Shown here in pieces: positions 11,641-22,275 of a stretch of 64,000 bases of DNA (position 1 is its first letter; every line of letters begins with the position of its first letter). Below the pieces are notes generated by a model. It had not been told where the DNA came from. It ran no database searches and was given only the letters and a program-made list of their open reading frames with translations. Position numbers and translations under genes: made by a program. The stretch spans positions 189,012,001-189,076,000 of the forward strand of contig NC_084461.1 in assembly GCF_027409185.1 (NCBI RefSeq). Reading direction: 5' to 3'. Source of the DNA: Cynocephalus volans (lineage: Eukaryota > Chordata > Mammalia > Dermoptera > Cynocephalidae).

Positions 11641-13269
11641 CACACAATCACTACAAATTGTAAAAATGAGAAGATAAAAAGCAAAAATAAGAATTGAATA
11701 AGGTAAAATGATGAAAATACAGTGGTTATATTGTTCTTCCCTAAGAGAATCTAGCCCCCTTAAAAATGTGTATGACTAATCAGAATGTCACTTTTGAAAG
11801 TCATGAAAATCTGTTCACACACACACACGTCAAATATAAAATGTTATTTAAAGCAGACATGTCAATTTCTAGACTTTCAAAAATATTTGCTATCTCAAAA
11901 CGTCAAACCCAACACTGTATTTTCTTTCTTCACCCCTGCTCCCAGAAACTTACTTTAATTACTGACACATACAAACATAAGTAAGGAGATTCTAGAAATT
12001 GTAACTGATTTACAAAGAACCCAGTAAAACGATTAAAACTTGAAAACAATTCTACAAGTACATTAACTAAAGATCTGTACAGAATAAAATTTCACATGAG
12101 ATGAATCCAATACATTAACCAAAAACTTCTAATACTTATGAAAAAGAATAAGGGGTACAATTTATGCCTTACTAAGCAAAGCAAGGAAGAAATCTGAACT
12201 AACCTTAAATTTTTGTGAAGCCTCAGAGAACAGAAAAAAGTCTGCGGTACTAAAAATTCCAGATATCTTTGATCACTCAAGCTACACTGGAGAAAATGCT
12301 TTGTTATAATCTAATTTTTAAGCTTAAGGAGAGCCAGTGCAACTTAAAAGCCTTAGTTTTACTTTTTAAGTATTTGAGCAAGTTCAATATATCTGCAGAT
12401 TTCTTCTTAATAACTAAAAAAGAAAAAAATCAGAATACCTCCTTTTCTATAAAAATTATATCTTAATTTTTTTTGTTGTTTTTCACTAGATGCTACTGAA
12501 AAGGGGAAACCGAAGTTACCCCTACGTGGACTGAGCTGGAGGGAGAAAAAGTAGTTCATTTGAACTACTTTGGGTAAGTAGCGTTTAGAGTGCTTCAGTG
12601 AAGGGGAAACTAGAAATGTTGGGGGTTAGAAGTCAAAAAACAACTGTTCCCGCCGCCCCAGGCCTCCTCCCCCTCTTACTGAAGGCAGCAGAATTCCTTA
12701 AAAACCAGCTCTGATTCATCTTGACGGGTAACAACTTCTGCTGTACGTGAAAATTGTTTGCTAATGGAATGCTGAAAATGTGTCTCCAAAAAGAAAACTC
12801 CGTACATGAAAGACCCCCTTAATCCCACCTTCGAAAGTCCAGGACATCTATTTAAGGAGGACGCTGGTCACTGGCTCTGCCAACCTGGGCCTAGGCTTAA
12901 GGGAGGCATAGCAGAGCAAGCAACACGGATGGACTTGGGGCACAAGGGGAATGGACTTGCGTGCCCTTGGTAAGCTCTGGCGGCACTCCCGAAGTTAAGG
13001 ACACCGGCCACAATGGAATGGAGTCTATTGACATGTGCTTCTCCCTTTGAACACTAAGCATTTTCTCAGTTCATGAAATACGAACTGACAACCACCCCCG
13101 CCCGGCCTTCCCGCACAAACACACCCTCCAGAGTCAAACCCAGTTAGAGACAACACTGGGCCCCAGCCTCTACCAAAAACCTGAGTTATAGGGGAAAAGG
13201 AGAAAGTACGCAAGTAAACACCCGCATTTCTGCCTTCAGGAACCGTACCACGTCCCCTGCTGTAATTCC
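11640..13269. other. ATXN2 intron 1, unassigned; rising GC toward the CpG island
   Basis: AT-rich until about 12600, then progressively GC-rich. No SINE, exon or other repeat recognised. Promoter-proximal intronic sequence. Confidence 0.4.
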
Positions 13270-14160
13270 TCTCCCTTAAAAATGTCAGAAATTGGCGGGG
13301 GGAGTGGGAAAAAATGTGCAGCGTGCCCGCTCCCTACCACTGCCACCGCCACCACCCAGCACTCCATCTCCCGAGTTCGGGCTTCTGGTGCACACCTGGG
13401 TCCAGCCCTCACCCACCACTATTCAAAGGCGCCTTCTCCCCCGCGGCTCGGAACAGCAATGCGGATCGGCCACCACCCCACGCGCCGGAGAGGCTTTGCG
13501 GAGAAGGAGGGAGGTCGGGAGGGGGCTGGGCACTCTCCACCCCTTCCTCAGGTGGGGGAGGGCGGAACGCTGCGGGAGACTGCACAGAGCCCGACGATTC
13601 CAGAGTTCTGGAGCCCCCGTTGCCGCCTTAGATTTAAATGGGGAGGAGTGCGGGGGCCGCTGCCTACCCACCTCAACCTCGTCCTTCGATCTTTCCCAAG
13701 GAGAGGAGGACGATGGTTGAGGAGACTGGATAGACTCTGATTCCAGACAAGGCCGGTGGCTGCCCCTTTAACAGGGACAGGGGGACGCTGCCCTAACTTC
13801 CCTCCCCCGATATTCCCCAACGGGGGAGGAGGCGTGTTCGGAAGACAGACCCAAAAACTAAAGACCCCTCCAACGTTAATACTTAAACGTTAATACTCCC
13901 AAGGGCGCTGCCCAAGCATCCCCCCCCACTGGGTGTGGGGGAGGCTTAAAGACGGAATGGGGCTGACAATCACTGATACCTGTGAACCCCTCCCAAACAC
14001 TTAAATGGGGAGGAGGAGGTTGCCCGGTCCCTCCATCTTGACCGTTTGGGGAAGGGGGTGGGGATGTTGCAGGAGGCTGGACACTGCCTGATAATCCCAG
14101 AGAAATCCTGCGGCGCCCCCCACCCCCACCCAGCACTCCGGCCTCTAGATCCGAGTAGGG

Positions 14161-14199
14161 CCCCCCCCGCAGGCCCCCAACCCAACACCCCCCCCCCCC
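14161..14199 (-). promoter_or_regulatory. G-tract cluster (potential G-quadruplex) in ATXN2 intron 1
   Basis: The minus (transcribed-sense) strand has G runs of 12, 3, 5 and 8 separated by loops TGTT, TT and CCTGC, about 115-150 bases downstream of the exon 1 donor. Confidence 0.55.
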
Positions 14200-14312
14200 G
14201 CAACCCTGGCGAGTCACGGGGCGGGGACGGCGGTGCGGGCCGCGGGGGAGGGGACTCGAGGCCCAGGCTTGTCCAGGCCCGGAGCGGAGCGGGCCAAGTC
14301 GCCGACACCCAC

Positions 14313-14998
14313 CTGCCCAGGCCGGGCCGCCCGCCGCCTGCGCTTGCCGCGGCCGCCGAGGAGGAGGAAGCCGCAGCTGAAAACGACGAAACTGAGGACG
14401 AGGACGAGGACGGCGACGGCGCAGCGGCGGGTGATGTGAGAAGGCCGCCGCCGCCGGGCTTGCGGGCACTGGCGGCCGCGGGCGGCTGCTGCTGCTGCTG
14501 CTGGGGCTTCAGCGACATGGTGAGGGGCCCATACAGCGGCTCGCACGCCGGGCGGGGACAGCCAGGAGCAGGACGCGCCGAAGAGACCGCTGAGCGCGGC
14601 GGGGACGCGCGGGCACCGAGCGGGGAAACGCGGGTTGGCGCTGCCGGGGGGGCGCCCGGGCTGGCGAGGGGGAGAAGAAGAACGACGAATGGGCAGGGAG
14701 GCTCACTGAGACCGAGGAGCCGCCGGGAGCCAAGACGGTACACGCCGCCGCCGTTGCGGTTGCTACCAAAACAGTCTGAGGCGGAGGGAGGCGAGCGCTG
14801 CCGGGAGGGAGGGGGGCCTGGGCCAGGCGGGGGAGGGGCGGCGGAGGGATACGGGCCCAGGGCCGCACCACCGCCGCCCCGCCCGCACCGCCGCGCCGGC
14901 CTCGGGAGCGAGCGCCGTCCGGGCCACCTAGCTGCTGCGAAGCGGCGAGGCTCTATGGCCGCCGTGGGGCCCCGAGGAGCTGCGACAGCCAAGCGCAT
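14313..14998 (-). CDS. ATXN2: Ataxin-2, exon 1 coding part (N-terminus, polyQ region)
   Basis: Ataxin-2 is a cytoplasmic RNA-binding protein (Lsm, LsmAD and PAM2 domains, all in later exons) acting in translation control and stress granules. Exon 1 encodes only the disordered N-terminus. From the ATG at 14998-14996 the frame reads 228 codons plus two bases to a donor AG|GTGGGT (exon end 14313). Recognisable blocks are FAAARWPG, SASDCFGSN, RPACEP and MSLKP followed by glutamines, then KPGGGGLL and GGGRPGLG. The internal MSLKP methionine is residue 161 (14518-14516), the same position as in human as I recall it. The glutamine run is six pure CAG codons (14503-14486). Serine- and alanine-rich tracts follow. 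The open frame continues upstream to 15103, but similarity to ataxin-2 begins at 14998. A reading extended past 14313 enters intron. Gene identity is near certain; which of the two starts is used is not settled by sequence. Confidence 0.96.
14486..14503 (-). repeat. ATXN2: ATXN2 CAG repeat, six pure units
   Basis: Six consecutive CAG codons follow MSLKP, with no CAA interruption, and are followed by CCG. In human the corresponding tract (SCA2 locus) is usually about 22 units with CAA interruptions. Confidence 0.95.
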
Positions 14999-15110
14999 TG
15001 GGGGCCGGGCAAACCGAGGAGTAGGGTGGCGGCGCCGGGCGGGAGCAGAGGTCCTAGACGGGGACTCTTTACCGGAAGTCGGAAGGGTCGTACGGAAGCA
15101 CAACGTGAGG
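14999..15110 (-). promoter_or_regulatory. ATXN2: ATXN2 5' UTR / core promoter with clustered GGAA (ETS-type) sites
   Basis: Immediately upstream of the first ATG, the plus strand carries three GGAA cores in 30 bases: ACCGGAAGT at 15071-15079, CGGAAGG at 15080-15086 and ACGGAAGC at 15092-15099. An E-box CACGTG follows at 15132-15137. No TATA box is seen, as expected for a CpG-island promoter. ACCGGAAGT is a consensus for ETS factors (GABP, ELK, ETS1), and ETS control of ATXN2 has been reported in human. The transcription start is not determined here. Confidence 0.55.
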
Positions 15111-15640
15111 CGGCCCCGGGGCCGGATAGGACACGTGAGGGACGGGCGCCGCGCTGTGCCGCGTTCGCTGGGGTCGGGTGAGGGCCCGGCGACCGGCCCT
15201 GCTTGGATCCGCCCTCCTCGAGGCGGTTCTGCCCTTTGGGGAGGGCGTGTCAGTCTTTGCCTGCAGGGCCCGCCTAGTGTACAGGACCGGAGCGAAGAGT
15301 TTCGTCCCCTCCAATATTCTTTTTTATGGGACCTAGTTTGCCCCCACCTGATGCAACCTAGAAAATGGACTGCGAGTGCCTTTGGGGTGGAGACTTATGT
15401 ATTGCTACGTGTAAAGCACTTAGAACACTGCCAAACTCAACACAGCATTCCATAGTTTTCTTTGTGTCCCCAGCGCCTGGCACACAGTAGGTCCTCAAGT
15501 GTCACTGGGTACCTCAAAGGCAATCTGTGCTTTCTTTCCCTGCCAAGATTGGAATCAAGCAACCTCCCGGGGCCACCCACATCTGGACACCTTTTCTGCT
15601 TTTTCCACCCCAGCAACACAGTAATCAAAAAACTCTTTTG
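15111..15640. other. ATXN2 5' flank
   Basis: CpG-rich to about 15270, then ordinary. A short L2-like piece (CAGCGCCTGGCACACAGTAG) lies at 15471-15500. Confidence 0.4.
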
Positions 15641-15816
15641 AGGGGCCGGCCCGTGGCTCACTCGGGAGAGTGCGGTGCTGATAACACCAAGGCCAAGGGT
15701 TCAGATCTTTATATAGGGATGGCCGGTTAGCTCACTTGGGAGAGCGTGGCGCTGACAACACCAAGTCAAGGGTTAAGATCCCCTTACCGGTCATCTTTAA
15801 AAAAAGAAAAGAAAAG
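15641..15816 (+). mobile_element. CYN-type SINE, type A dimer
   Basis: First repeat upstream of the ATXN2 island. Tail is (AAAAG)n; 12-base TSD AAAACTCTTTTG ending at 15640 and again at 15817-15828. Confidence 0.92.
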
Positions 15817-15829
15817 AAAACTCTTTTGG

Positions 15830-16730
15830 GTATATGACCTTCATTTGAACCCATTTTCCCTCGCTTGAACTCTTATTCCTCATTCATGAGACTCAAAAGG
15901 AAATTTATGTGATTGGTAGAGCTATGGGTTATGGGGCTATGGATAACGGAGTCTCCCTCAGTGGAGACAGAACAGACCTCACAGGAATGTGCGAACTTTA
16001 GACCTTGGCCCCTTTAGAAGTTTTACTTTAACTTAGGGAGCTAGGGTGCACAGTAGTCTCTTTTTTAAATGTGTTGCAAGCAAGAGATTTTTTTTTTTTT
16101 TTTTTTTTTTGAGCAATGAATCTAGTTTTTTTTAAGTGAAATCACTTCAGGAAATGATATGGAAAAAAACACCAAAATTCCCCTCGATCTTCTAGAATTG
16201 TCTAGATAAAGGTAAAGACCTAGAAAAACTTGGAGAATGATTAAACCAGGAGTCCTCAATAGCGCAGTTGAAATTAAATTAACCTCCTTGATAGTCTAGG
16301 CAAAAATGGCCGTTGTATTCCTCAAACACTTGAAAAGTAGGAAATACAGCTTTATTTTCCGTTTAAGGTAAAAAGGAGACAGAGGAGGGAAATTTAGTCG
16401 TCCTTTAAGCTAAAAGTTGCAAAAACCTTTTAAGATTAACCAAAGGAAATTGGAACTGAAAAAACAAATGAGGAAAAAAATAAATAAAAGGGCTATAATA
16501 GAAATATGAGTACGATCACCTTTCTCTGATTTAATGATTTGACAGTCAGTCATATCTAGAACGGATATCCCAGAATTCAATCTTACCAAATTTCAGACAG
16601 ATGGGAGGAAAAGGGGAAGTTGAATAAGGCCTGAAGGTGACATATCTGAATTTGAGTTTATTTAGGCTGAGAAAGCTCAAGTTTTAATCCACTATCATTG
16701 AAAAACATTAATAGTTGTTTCAGGTTTTTT
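15830..16730. other. Intergenic stretch, nothing recognised
   Basis: AT-rich, with a poly-T run at 16087-16110. No gene or nameable repeat. Confidence 0.4.
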
Positions 16731-16734
16731 GTTT

Positions 16735-16776
16735 TGTTTTTGGCAGCTAGCTGGTAAGGGGATCCGAATCTTTGAC
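16735..16776 (-). mobile_element. CYN-type SINE, 3' fragment of monomer
   Basis: Antisense tail only: GGCAGCTAGCTGGTAAGGGG followed by ATCCGAATCTTTGACTA. Confidence 0.6.
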
Positions 16777-17010
16777 TAACAATTTTATTGAGGTATAATT
16801 TCCATACTATGAAATCCACCTGTTTTATTTACAAATCAATGATTCTCAGTAAATTTACAGAGTTGTGCAACCACCTCTACTAATTTCAGAACATTTCCAT
16901 CACCCCAAAAAGATCCTTTATGCTGACTTGTTGCTCCTGGTTCCCATTCTCAGCCCCAGGCAACCACTAATCTACTCTCTCTCTATGGATTTGTCTATTC
17001 TGGACTTTTT

Positions 17011-17097
17011 CTTTTTGGCAGCTGGCCAGTATGGGGATCTGAACCCTTGGCCTTGGTGTTATCAGCACCACACTCCACTGAGAGAGCTAACCCACCA
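17011..17097 (-). mobile_element. CYN-type SINE, monomer (type C)
   Basis: Antisense monomer inside an L1; TCTGGACTTTT-like words flank it. Confidence 0.8.
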
Positions 17098-17407
17098 TCC
17101 TGGACATTTTATTTAAATGGAATCTTACAATATGTGGCCTTTTGCTTCTGCCTTCTTTCATTTAACATGTTTTTGAGGTTTATCCATGTTGTAACATGTA
17201 TCAGTGTTCCATTCCTAATTGTTCCATTGTATGGACATCTCACATTTAGTGTATCTACTTGCCAGTTTAGATTGTTTCAGGTTTTTGGCTATATGAATAA
17301 TACTGCTATGACCATTTGTGAATATATGCCTTCATGTGGCATATTTTCATTTCTCTTGAGTAGGTTCCTACAAGTGGAATTGATGGGTGGTATGATAAAT
17401 TTATAAT

Positions 17408-17555
17408 TTTTTTTTTTTTTTTTTTTGTCATTTTTTCGTGACTGGCACTCAGCCAGTGAGTGCACCGGTCATTCCTATATAGGATCCGAACCCGCGGCGG
17501 GAGCGTCGCTGCGCTCCCAGCGCAGCACTCTACCGAGTGTGCCACGGGCTCGGCC
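17408..17555 (-). mobile_element. CYN-type SINE, type B
   Basis: Antisense 1.5-unit element with poly-T and GTCATTTTTTCGTGACTGG; TATAATT-type TSD. Sits in the L1 at 16776-17625. Confidence 0.87.
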
Positions 17556-17944
17556 CTATAATTAATTTTTTAAAGATATTGTTAAAACCCTTTTCCAAAG
17601 TGACTTGCCATTCACACCTGGAATGTTTGAGTGTTTATCATAAAATTTGATTTCTGCTTTTTTATTAAAATGAAAACCAAGAGAACCTCTACTATCAACT
17701 CTGTTTTATACACTCCCCCGTTTTTCTTTGTGGAGGGAGGATCACCACCCAAAACCAAGGAATATCTTTTATTGCAAACCCTTCACCTGAATTCTAGACC
17801 TCTGAAAACATGGTTATTTAATGGCAGCTGTGATACCAGAGGGCTTTAGCTTTATATGAAAATTTCAACTCAATGCACTTTAAAACAAGTAGTATGGCAG
17901 CAAGCCTCTAAGATGGCCCTGCCAGGGCAGAAAGTGCTGGACGC

Positions 17945-18088
17945 GGGCCGAGCCCGTGGCGCACTTGGTAGAGTGCTGCGCTGGCAGCGCGGCGACGCTC
18001 CCGCCGCGGGTTCGGATCCTATATAGGACTGACCGGTGTACTCACTGGCTGAGTGCCGGTCACAAAAAAACGACAAAAAAAAAAAAAA
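17945..18088 (+). mobile_element. CYN-type SINE, type B
   Basis: Complete; exact 16-base TSD AGAAAGTGCTGGACGC at 17929-17944 and 18089-18104. Confidence 0.94.
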
Positions 18089-18302
18089 AGAAAGTGCTGG
18101 ACGCTCTAGCTCCTTGGTGCTGCCAAGCTGGTGTCTTGCCCCTTAACAGAATAAAGGTTCTAGCTGCCCTGGGGGGTGGGGGGCAGGGGGAAGAGGACCC
18201 CAGATGATCCTGGCCTCCTGGTATTCAGATCCTATGAAATCCTCTGCATTTCAATGAATATGAATTTTGCCTAATGACTCCTTTCAAATAAAGTCAGATG
18301 TT

Positions 18303-18394
18303 GGCCGGTTGCTCAGTTGGTTAGAGCACGGTGTTATACCATCAAGGTCAAGGGTCTAGATTCCTGTATAGGCCAGCCACAAAAAAAAAAAAAA
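18303..18394 (+). mobile_element. CYN-type SINE, monomer (type C)
   Basis: TTGGCCGGTTGCTCAGTTGG start, CCAGCCAC plus A tail. Confidence 0.83.
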
Positions 18395-18414
18395 CTCTAA
18401 TAAAAAATTAGAAA

Positions 18415-18804
18415 AAAATATGGGTTTTTACTTCTAAGATTAGGGTACCAAAAGACTGTGGCTTCTGTGTTGGACTGCCCTTTCTCACCCACTTGCTTAA
18501 GCTAGCTGCCATATTATAAACTGCCCTATGGAGAGGCCCCGATGGCAAAGATGTGATGTCTCCAAACAACAGCCAGTGAGGACCTGATGGCTGCCAACAG
18601 CCATGTGAGTGAGGTTGGAAGTGGATGATGCCCTAGTCAAGGCTCAGTATGACTGCAGTACTGGCCTACATCTCATTCAGCTTTGTTACAGGCCCTGAGC
18701 AAAAGATACCCAGCCTAAACTGTGCCCTGATTCCTAACACTTTTTCTGTTTTAAGTTGCTAAGTTTTGAGGTAATTTGTTTTTCAGCAATAGATAACTAA
18801 TACA
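18415..18804 (+). mobile_element. Ancient LTR (MaLR-like), 3' part
   Basis: Ends TTTTGAGGTAATTTG then CAGCAATAGATAACTAATAC, a well-known LTR terminus. CCAACAGCCATGTGAGTGAG is also typical. A related copy lies at 37795-38160. Family name not assigned. Confidence 0.6.
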
Positions 18805-18870
18805 AATGACCAAAAACGTTCATTTCCTGTGATTACCATTTGCATTCAGAATTCCTAGAAGGTAACATTT

Positions 18871-18928
18871 TTGTGGTTGTTGCTGCTGGCTGGTACGGGA
18901 ATCTGAACCCTTGACTCAGTGTTAGAAG
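18871..18928 (-). mobile_element. CYN-type SINE, 3' fragment of monomer
   Basis: GCTGGCTGGTACGGGAATCT and CTTGACTCAGTGTTAGAAG. Confidence 0.65.
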
Positions 18929-19098
18929 TTAAAATTTTGATTGCTCCTGCAGTCCCAAATGATTTTCAGTCAGCCATTTAAACAAAACCAACATGTCTTT
19001 GGAAAGTTATCATCAAAGGCAGTGAAGAATATTGTTCTGAAAGAGTTCTGATGTTGAGAAGTATTGCTAAACTTTAAACTTCAAAAATAGCTATGGCC

Positions 19099-19242
19099 GG
19101 GCCGAGCCCCTGGCGTACTCGGGAGAGTGCGGCGCTGGGAGTGCAGGACGCTCCCGCCGCGGGTTCGGATCCTATATAGGAATGGCTGGTGCACTCACTG
19201 GCTGAGTGCCGGTCACGAAAAAGACAAAAAAAAAAAAAAAAG
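19099..19242 (+). mobile_element. CYN-type SINE, type B
   Basis: Complete; exact 14-base TSD AAATAGCTATGGCC at 19085-19098 and 19243-19256. Confidence 0.94.
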
Positions 19243-19259
19243 AAATAGCTATGGCCATT

Positions 19260-20660
19260 TCAACCACTATTTCAGGGGGGAAAAAAGTCTAAAGTGAGAA
19301 AGCATATAGAGAAAGACTTTCAGACTTGAAAATCTAGTCCTGTGGATTCTATACTTGGCTTCTGATTTTTGATGACCCTTCAGCAAAGCCACATGGCCCT
19401 TTTATTAACTTCTTAATTTCCATCACTTCAATGATTAATCAAGTCTTGGGATTTGAGGATGACAAATTGATGGAGCCATACAAAGCAGAAATGCAAAGAG
19501 GGATTTGCTATCACCAACTACAGCAGCACACACATCGCATGATCCAATATTCCCAGCAATTCATTTTTCTGCAGTCATTTATTTTCAGCTCTCTTTGATC
19601 GTGTTTAATGTATGATGATACATTATTCACTCAATATTCTTGATTTCACTTTCAAAAGCATGAAAATTAATTCAAATCAAAACTAACATATGTCCCCCAA
19701 AATCCATCCTCTTCAAGTTTTTGTATAGACCAATTCTTATTTTTTTAAAAGAAGAGCAGATGTAATTTCAAAAATAGGACCATGGTTAATTAAACCAATG
19801 GCTTTTTTCTTACCATGGTTACTCAAAATTCTTAGAGCTGAATCTATTTGTAGACACTCCAGGAATCCCAAAAGACTAAAAGCAATAAAAAATAGTAATA
19901 ATAAAAAGGAAAAGGGGGGGGGTGCTTCTAGGAAGGCATTATTTTTACACCTTGTGTGCAAAGTAACAACTTTGCCATAGCTTTGAAAAAACGGAGGGGG
20001 GGTGGCAAAACAGCCACATTATTTGAAAAGCTTTTAAATGAGCCATTCCCTCTAAACAAGTACACTTCTGGTTGTTAAGTTGCTCATTTTGTTTTACCTT
20101 GCGGGACAGAATAATGATGCAGTAACATTATTCACAAGGCAAAAGCTAGATGCCAGCTGAAATAGACACAGAAGAAAGAATTCTTTATTTTTCATTGGAA
20201 ATGCTTGTGCCATGCAGAGCCAGACATTTAAAGAAATGAAGTCTTTTGCTCTTCCTCCTTTTCTCTTTTTTTGTTTTTATTTACCCATTTTGGGGGTGAA
20301 TTTTGTGGGCAGCCTGTTGGTTCAGAGCCACAGATTTATGGAAAGCCAAAGATTGAAGTACACACCATTTGGAGAATGCAGGAAGGGATTTAAAATGGAT
20401 GAGTGCAGCAACAGTGACAGCTGAACTGGCCATTAGCATGGGATCTTGTTAGTTTGCTACAAGATACAGTGAGCTCTACAATGGAACCCCAGAGGGGTCA
20501 GACTATAATTAATACTGACATTGCTGACCTATCATCTTAGAACAGGGACTTGGATTTTTGTTCCAGAGTGGAATAAGATACAGGCTTAAAAATATTCACT
20601 GTCTTGCTTAAGCCTCCATATTATAAAAAATATTTATCTTCCATAAGGTAGAACAGGGAT
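19260..20660. other. Intergenic stretch, nothing recognised
   Basis: Unique-looking AT-rich DNA with short poly-G tracts at 19914-19921 and 19996-20001. No gene or clear repeat. Confidence 0.4.
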
Positions 20661-20727
20661 AGAGAATGATAATAATTGCAGACCCTATGTAGCATTCACT
20701 ATGTATCCGCTATGTTCTAAGTGCTTT

Positions 20728-20911
20728 TTTTTTTTCTTTTTTTTTTTCTTTTTTTAATTTTATTTTGTCGATATACATTTTGGCTGATTATTGCTCCCCA
20801 TCAACAAAACCTCCCTCCCTTCTCCCTCCCCCTCCCCCCCAACAATGTCCTTTCTGTTTGCTTGTCTATCAACTTCAAGTAATTGTGGTTGTTATATCTT
20901 CTCCCCCCCCG

Positions 20912-20955
<44 letters not shown>

Positions 20956-21107
20956 TTATATATTAATTTTTAGCTCCCACCAATAAGTGAGAACATGTGG
21001 TATTTCTCTTTCTGTGCCTGACTTGTTTCACTTAATATAATTCTCTCGAGGTCCATCCATGTTGTTGCAAATGGCAGTATTTCATTTGTTTTTATAGCTG
21101 AGTAGTA
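20728..21107 (-). mobile_element. 5'-truncated L1
   Basis: Antisense L1 3' end with poly-T head and L1 wording (AAGTGAGAACATGTGGTATT, CACTTAATATAATTCTC). 12-base TSD TCTAAGTGCTTT at 20716-20727 and 21108-21119. A (TG)19-type run lies inside at 20915-20952. Confidence 0.87.
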
Positions 21108-21155
21108 TCTAAGTGCTTTCTATGCAATATTTGCTCATTTAATCTTCACAACAAC

Positions 21156-22275
21156 CTCTGATTCTCGATGGGAGGAAGGAATTTTGCCCTGCCCTCCAGG
21201 AGACATTTGGCAATGTCTGTAGTCATTTTCAGTTGTCACAATTGGAGGGGAATGCTACTGGCATCTTGTGGGTAGAGACCAGGTATGCCGCTAGTGATAT
21301 TGTGAAATATGTATTTGGTCTTTGTCCAAGTTTCCTGGCATATGACTCCTAAAATCCTTGGACTCTCCAAAATGGCAAGTTTCTTTTTATGCTAATGCAT
21401 TGACTGATAGTTTAGGGGGCTTCTGGATAGCCTCAGGATGGGGGACTGGTCACAGGAAAGATGAAGACATGATTAGAAGATTGGGACTTTTCAGTCCCAC
21501 CCCCAGCCTCAGGGAGGATAGAGTTGTAGAAGGTTAAGTTGATCACCAGTGGCCAGTGATTAAATCAGTCATGCCTACATAATGAAGCTTCCTTAAAAAC
21601 CCATAATGTCTGGGTTTAGAGCGCTTCTAGATAGCTGGACTTGTGGAGGTTCCTGGAGGTTGGTGCACCCAGAGAGGGTAATACCGGAGGCTCTGAGCCC
21701 CTTCCCAAATACCTTGCCCTATGCATCTTCTCTATCTGGCTGTATCCTTTGTAATAATGTTAAGTGTTTCCCTGAGTTCTGTGAGCTGCTCTAGCAAATT
21801 AATGGAACCCAAGGAGGGGGTCGTGGAAACCACAATTTATAGCCTGTCGGTCAGAAGCACAGTTAAAACAATGTGGGTAGAAATAAGAAGAAGAAAAAAA
21901 AAACCTGGTGCCTGCAATTGGTATCAGAACTGGGGGGCAGTCTTGTGGGACTGAACCCTCAACCTGTGGGACCTGACACTGTGTCCAGCTCTCCAGGTAG
22001 ACAGTGTCAGAATCGAATTGAACTGAGTTAGAGGAAACCAGTGAGTGTCCACTGCAAAGCTGGTTGCTTGGTATGTGGGGAAAAAAACCCCACACATCTG
22101 GTGTCAGAAGCATTCTGTGTTGTGTTGTGATAGTACAGGAGAAACTGAATTTGTTTTTACGATATCCTTATACTGCTCAACACCCAACAATGCAAAGGAC
22201 AGGTCCACCACCGCCATCACAAAAAATTATTCAGCCCAAAATATCAGTAGGCTGAGGTTGAGAATCCCTGCTGTA
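21156..22275 (+). mobile_element. MER20 (hAT-Charlie) DNA transposon, split by an LTR
   Basis: Left half 21156-21292 (TTTGGCAATGTCTGTAGTC; TGCTACTGGCATCTTGTGGG) and right half 22173-22275 (CAATGCAAAGGACAGGTCC; CTGAGGTTGAGAATCCCTGC). Confidence 0.75.
21293..22172 (+). mobile_element. Endogenous retrovirus-type solitary LTR inserted in MER20
   Basis: About 880 bases with LTR character (GGGGACTGGTCACAGGAAAG; AAGGAGGGGGTCGTGGAAAC; ATCAGAACTGGGGGGCAGTC). It interrupts MER20 exactly, with a 5-base CCGCT/CTGCT duplication at 21288-21292 and 22173-22177. No coding genes. Family not resolved. Confidence 0.7.

Larger units (their letters stand above)
1..14312 (-). other. ATXN2: ATXN2 intron 1 (5' portion of the intron)
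   Basis: Starts at the donor GT (14312-14311) and runs off the left edge. I looked for exon 2, whose product begins with the GRNSNKGLPQ-like segment before the Lsm domain, and did not find it. The intron contains CYN SINEs, one L1 tail, MIR, L2 and MaLR pieces. Stretches with nothing recognised are 1240-1550, 3180-3840, 5530-6585, 6655-7310, 7441-8030, 8945-9380, 9500-10055, 10630-11400 and 11640-12900. Confidence 0.9.
13270..15270. promoter_or_regulatory. CpG island over the ATXN2 promoter, exon 1 and start of intron 1
   Basis: A sharply GC-rich, CpG-dense block in AT-rich surroundings; it holds no SINE. It covers the 5' flank, exon 1 and about 1 kb of intron 1. Long open frames on both strands here result from the composition. 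In human an antisense transcript (ATXN2-AS) starts near exon 1; nothing in the sequence alone proves one here. Confidence 0.9.
16776..17625 (-). mobile_element. Old L1 (3' UTR and ORF2 end), interrupted by two SINEs
   Basis: Antisense L1 wording: TTTTATTGAGGTATAATTTC, CAGAGTTGTGCAACCACCTC, GGATTTGTCTATTCTGGAC, GGAATCTTACAATATGTGGC. Broken by SINEs at 17011-17097 and 17408-17555. Confidence 0.85.

Noticed and set aside
13282..13820. Several 80-150 codon open frames on both strands
   Set aside because: GC-rich CpG-island composition, overlapping frames, no recognisable protein.
13970..14312. Continuation of the ATXN2 open frame past 14313
   Set aside because: A strong donor AG|GTGGGT occurs at the point where similarity to ataxin-2 ends; the rest is intron.
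1..14312. ATXN2 exon 2
   Set aside because: Searched the minus strand for the short exon after GRPGLG and for the Lsm start; nothing matched.
14046..15455. 469-codon plus-strand open frame across the CpG island
   Set aside because: It lies opposite ATXN2 exon 1, is Arg/Gly/Pro/Ala-rich low complexity, and stops are rare in such GC-rich DNA. No domain seen; treated as a shadow. An antisense RNA remains possible.
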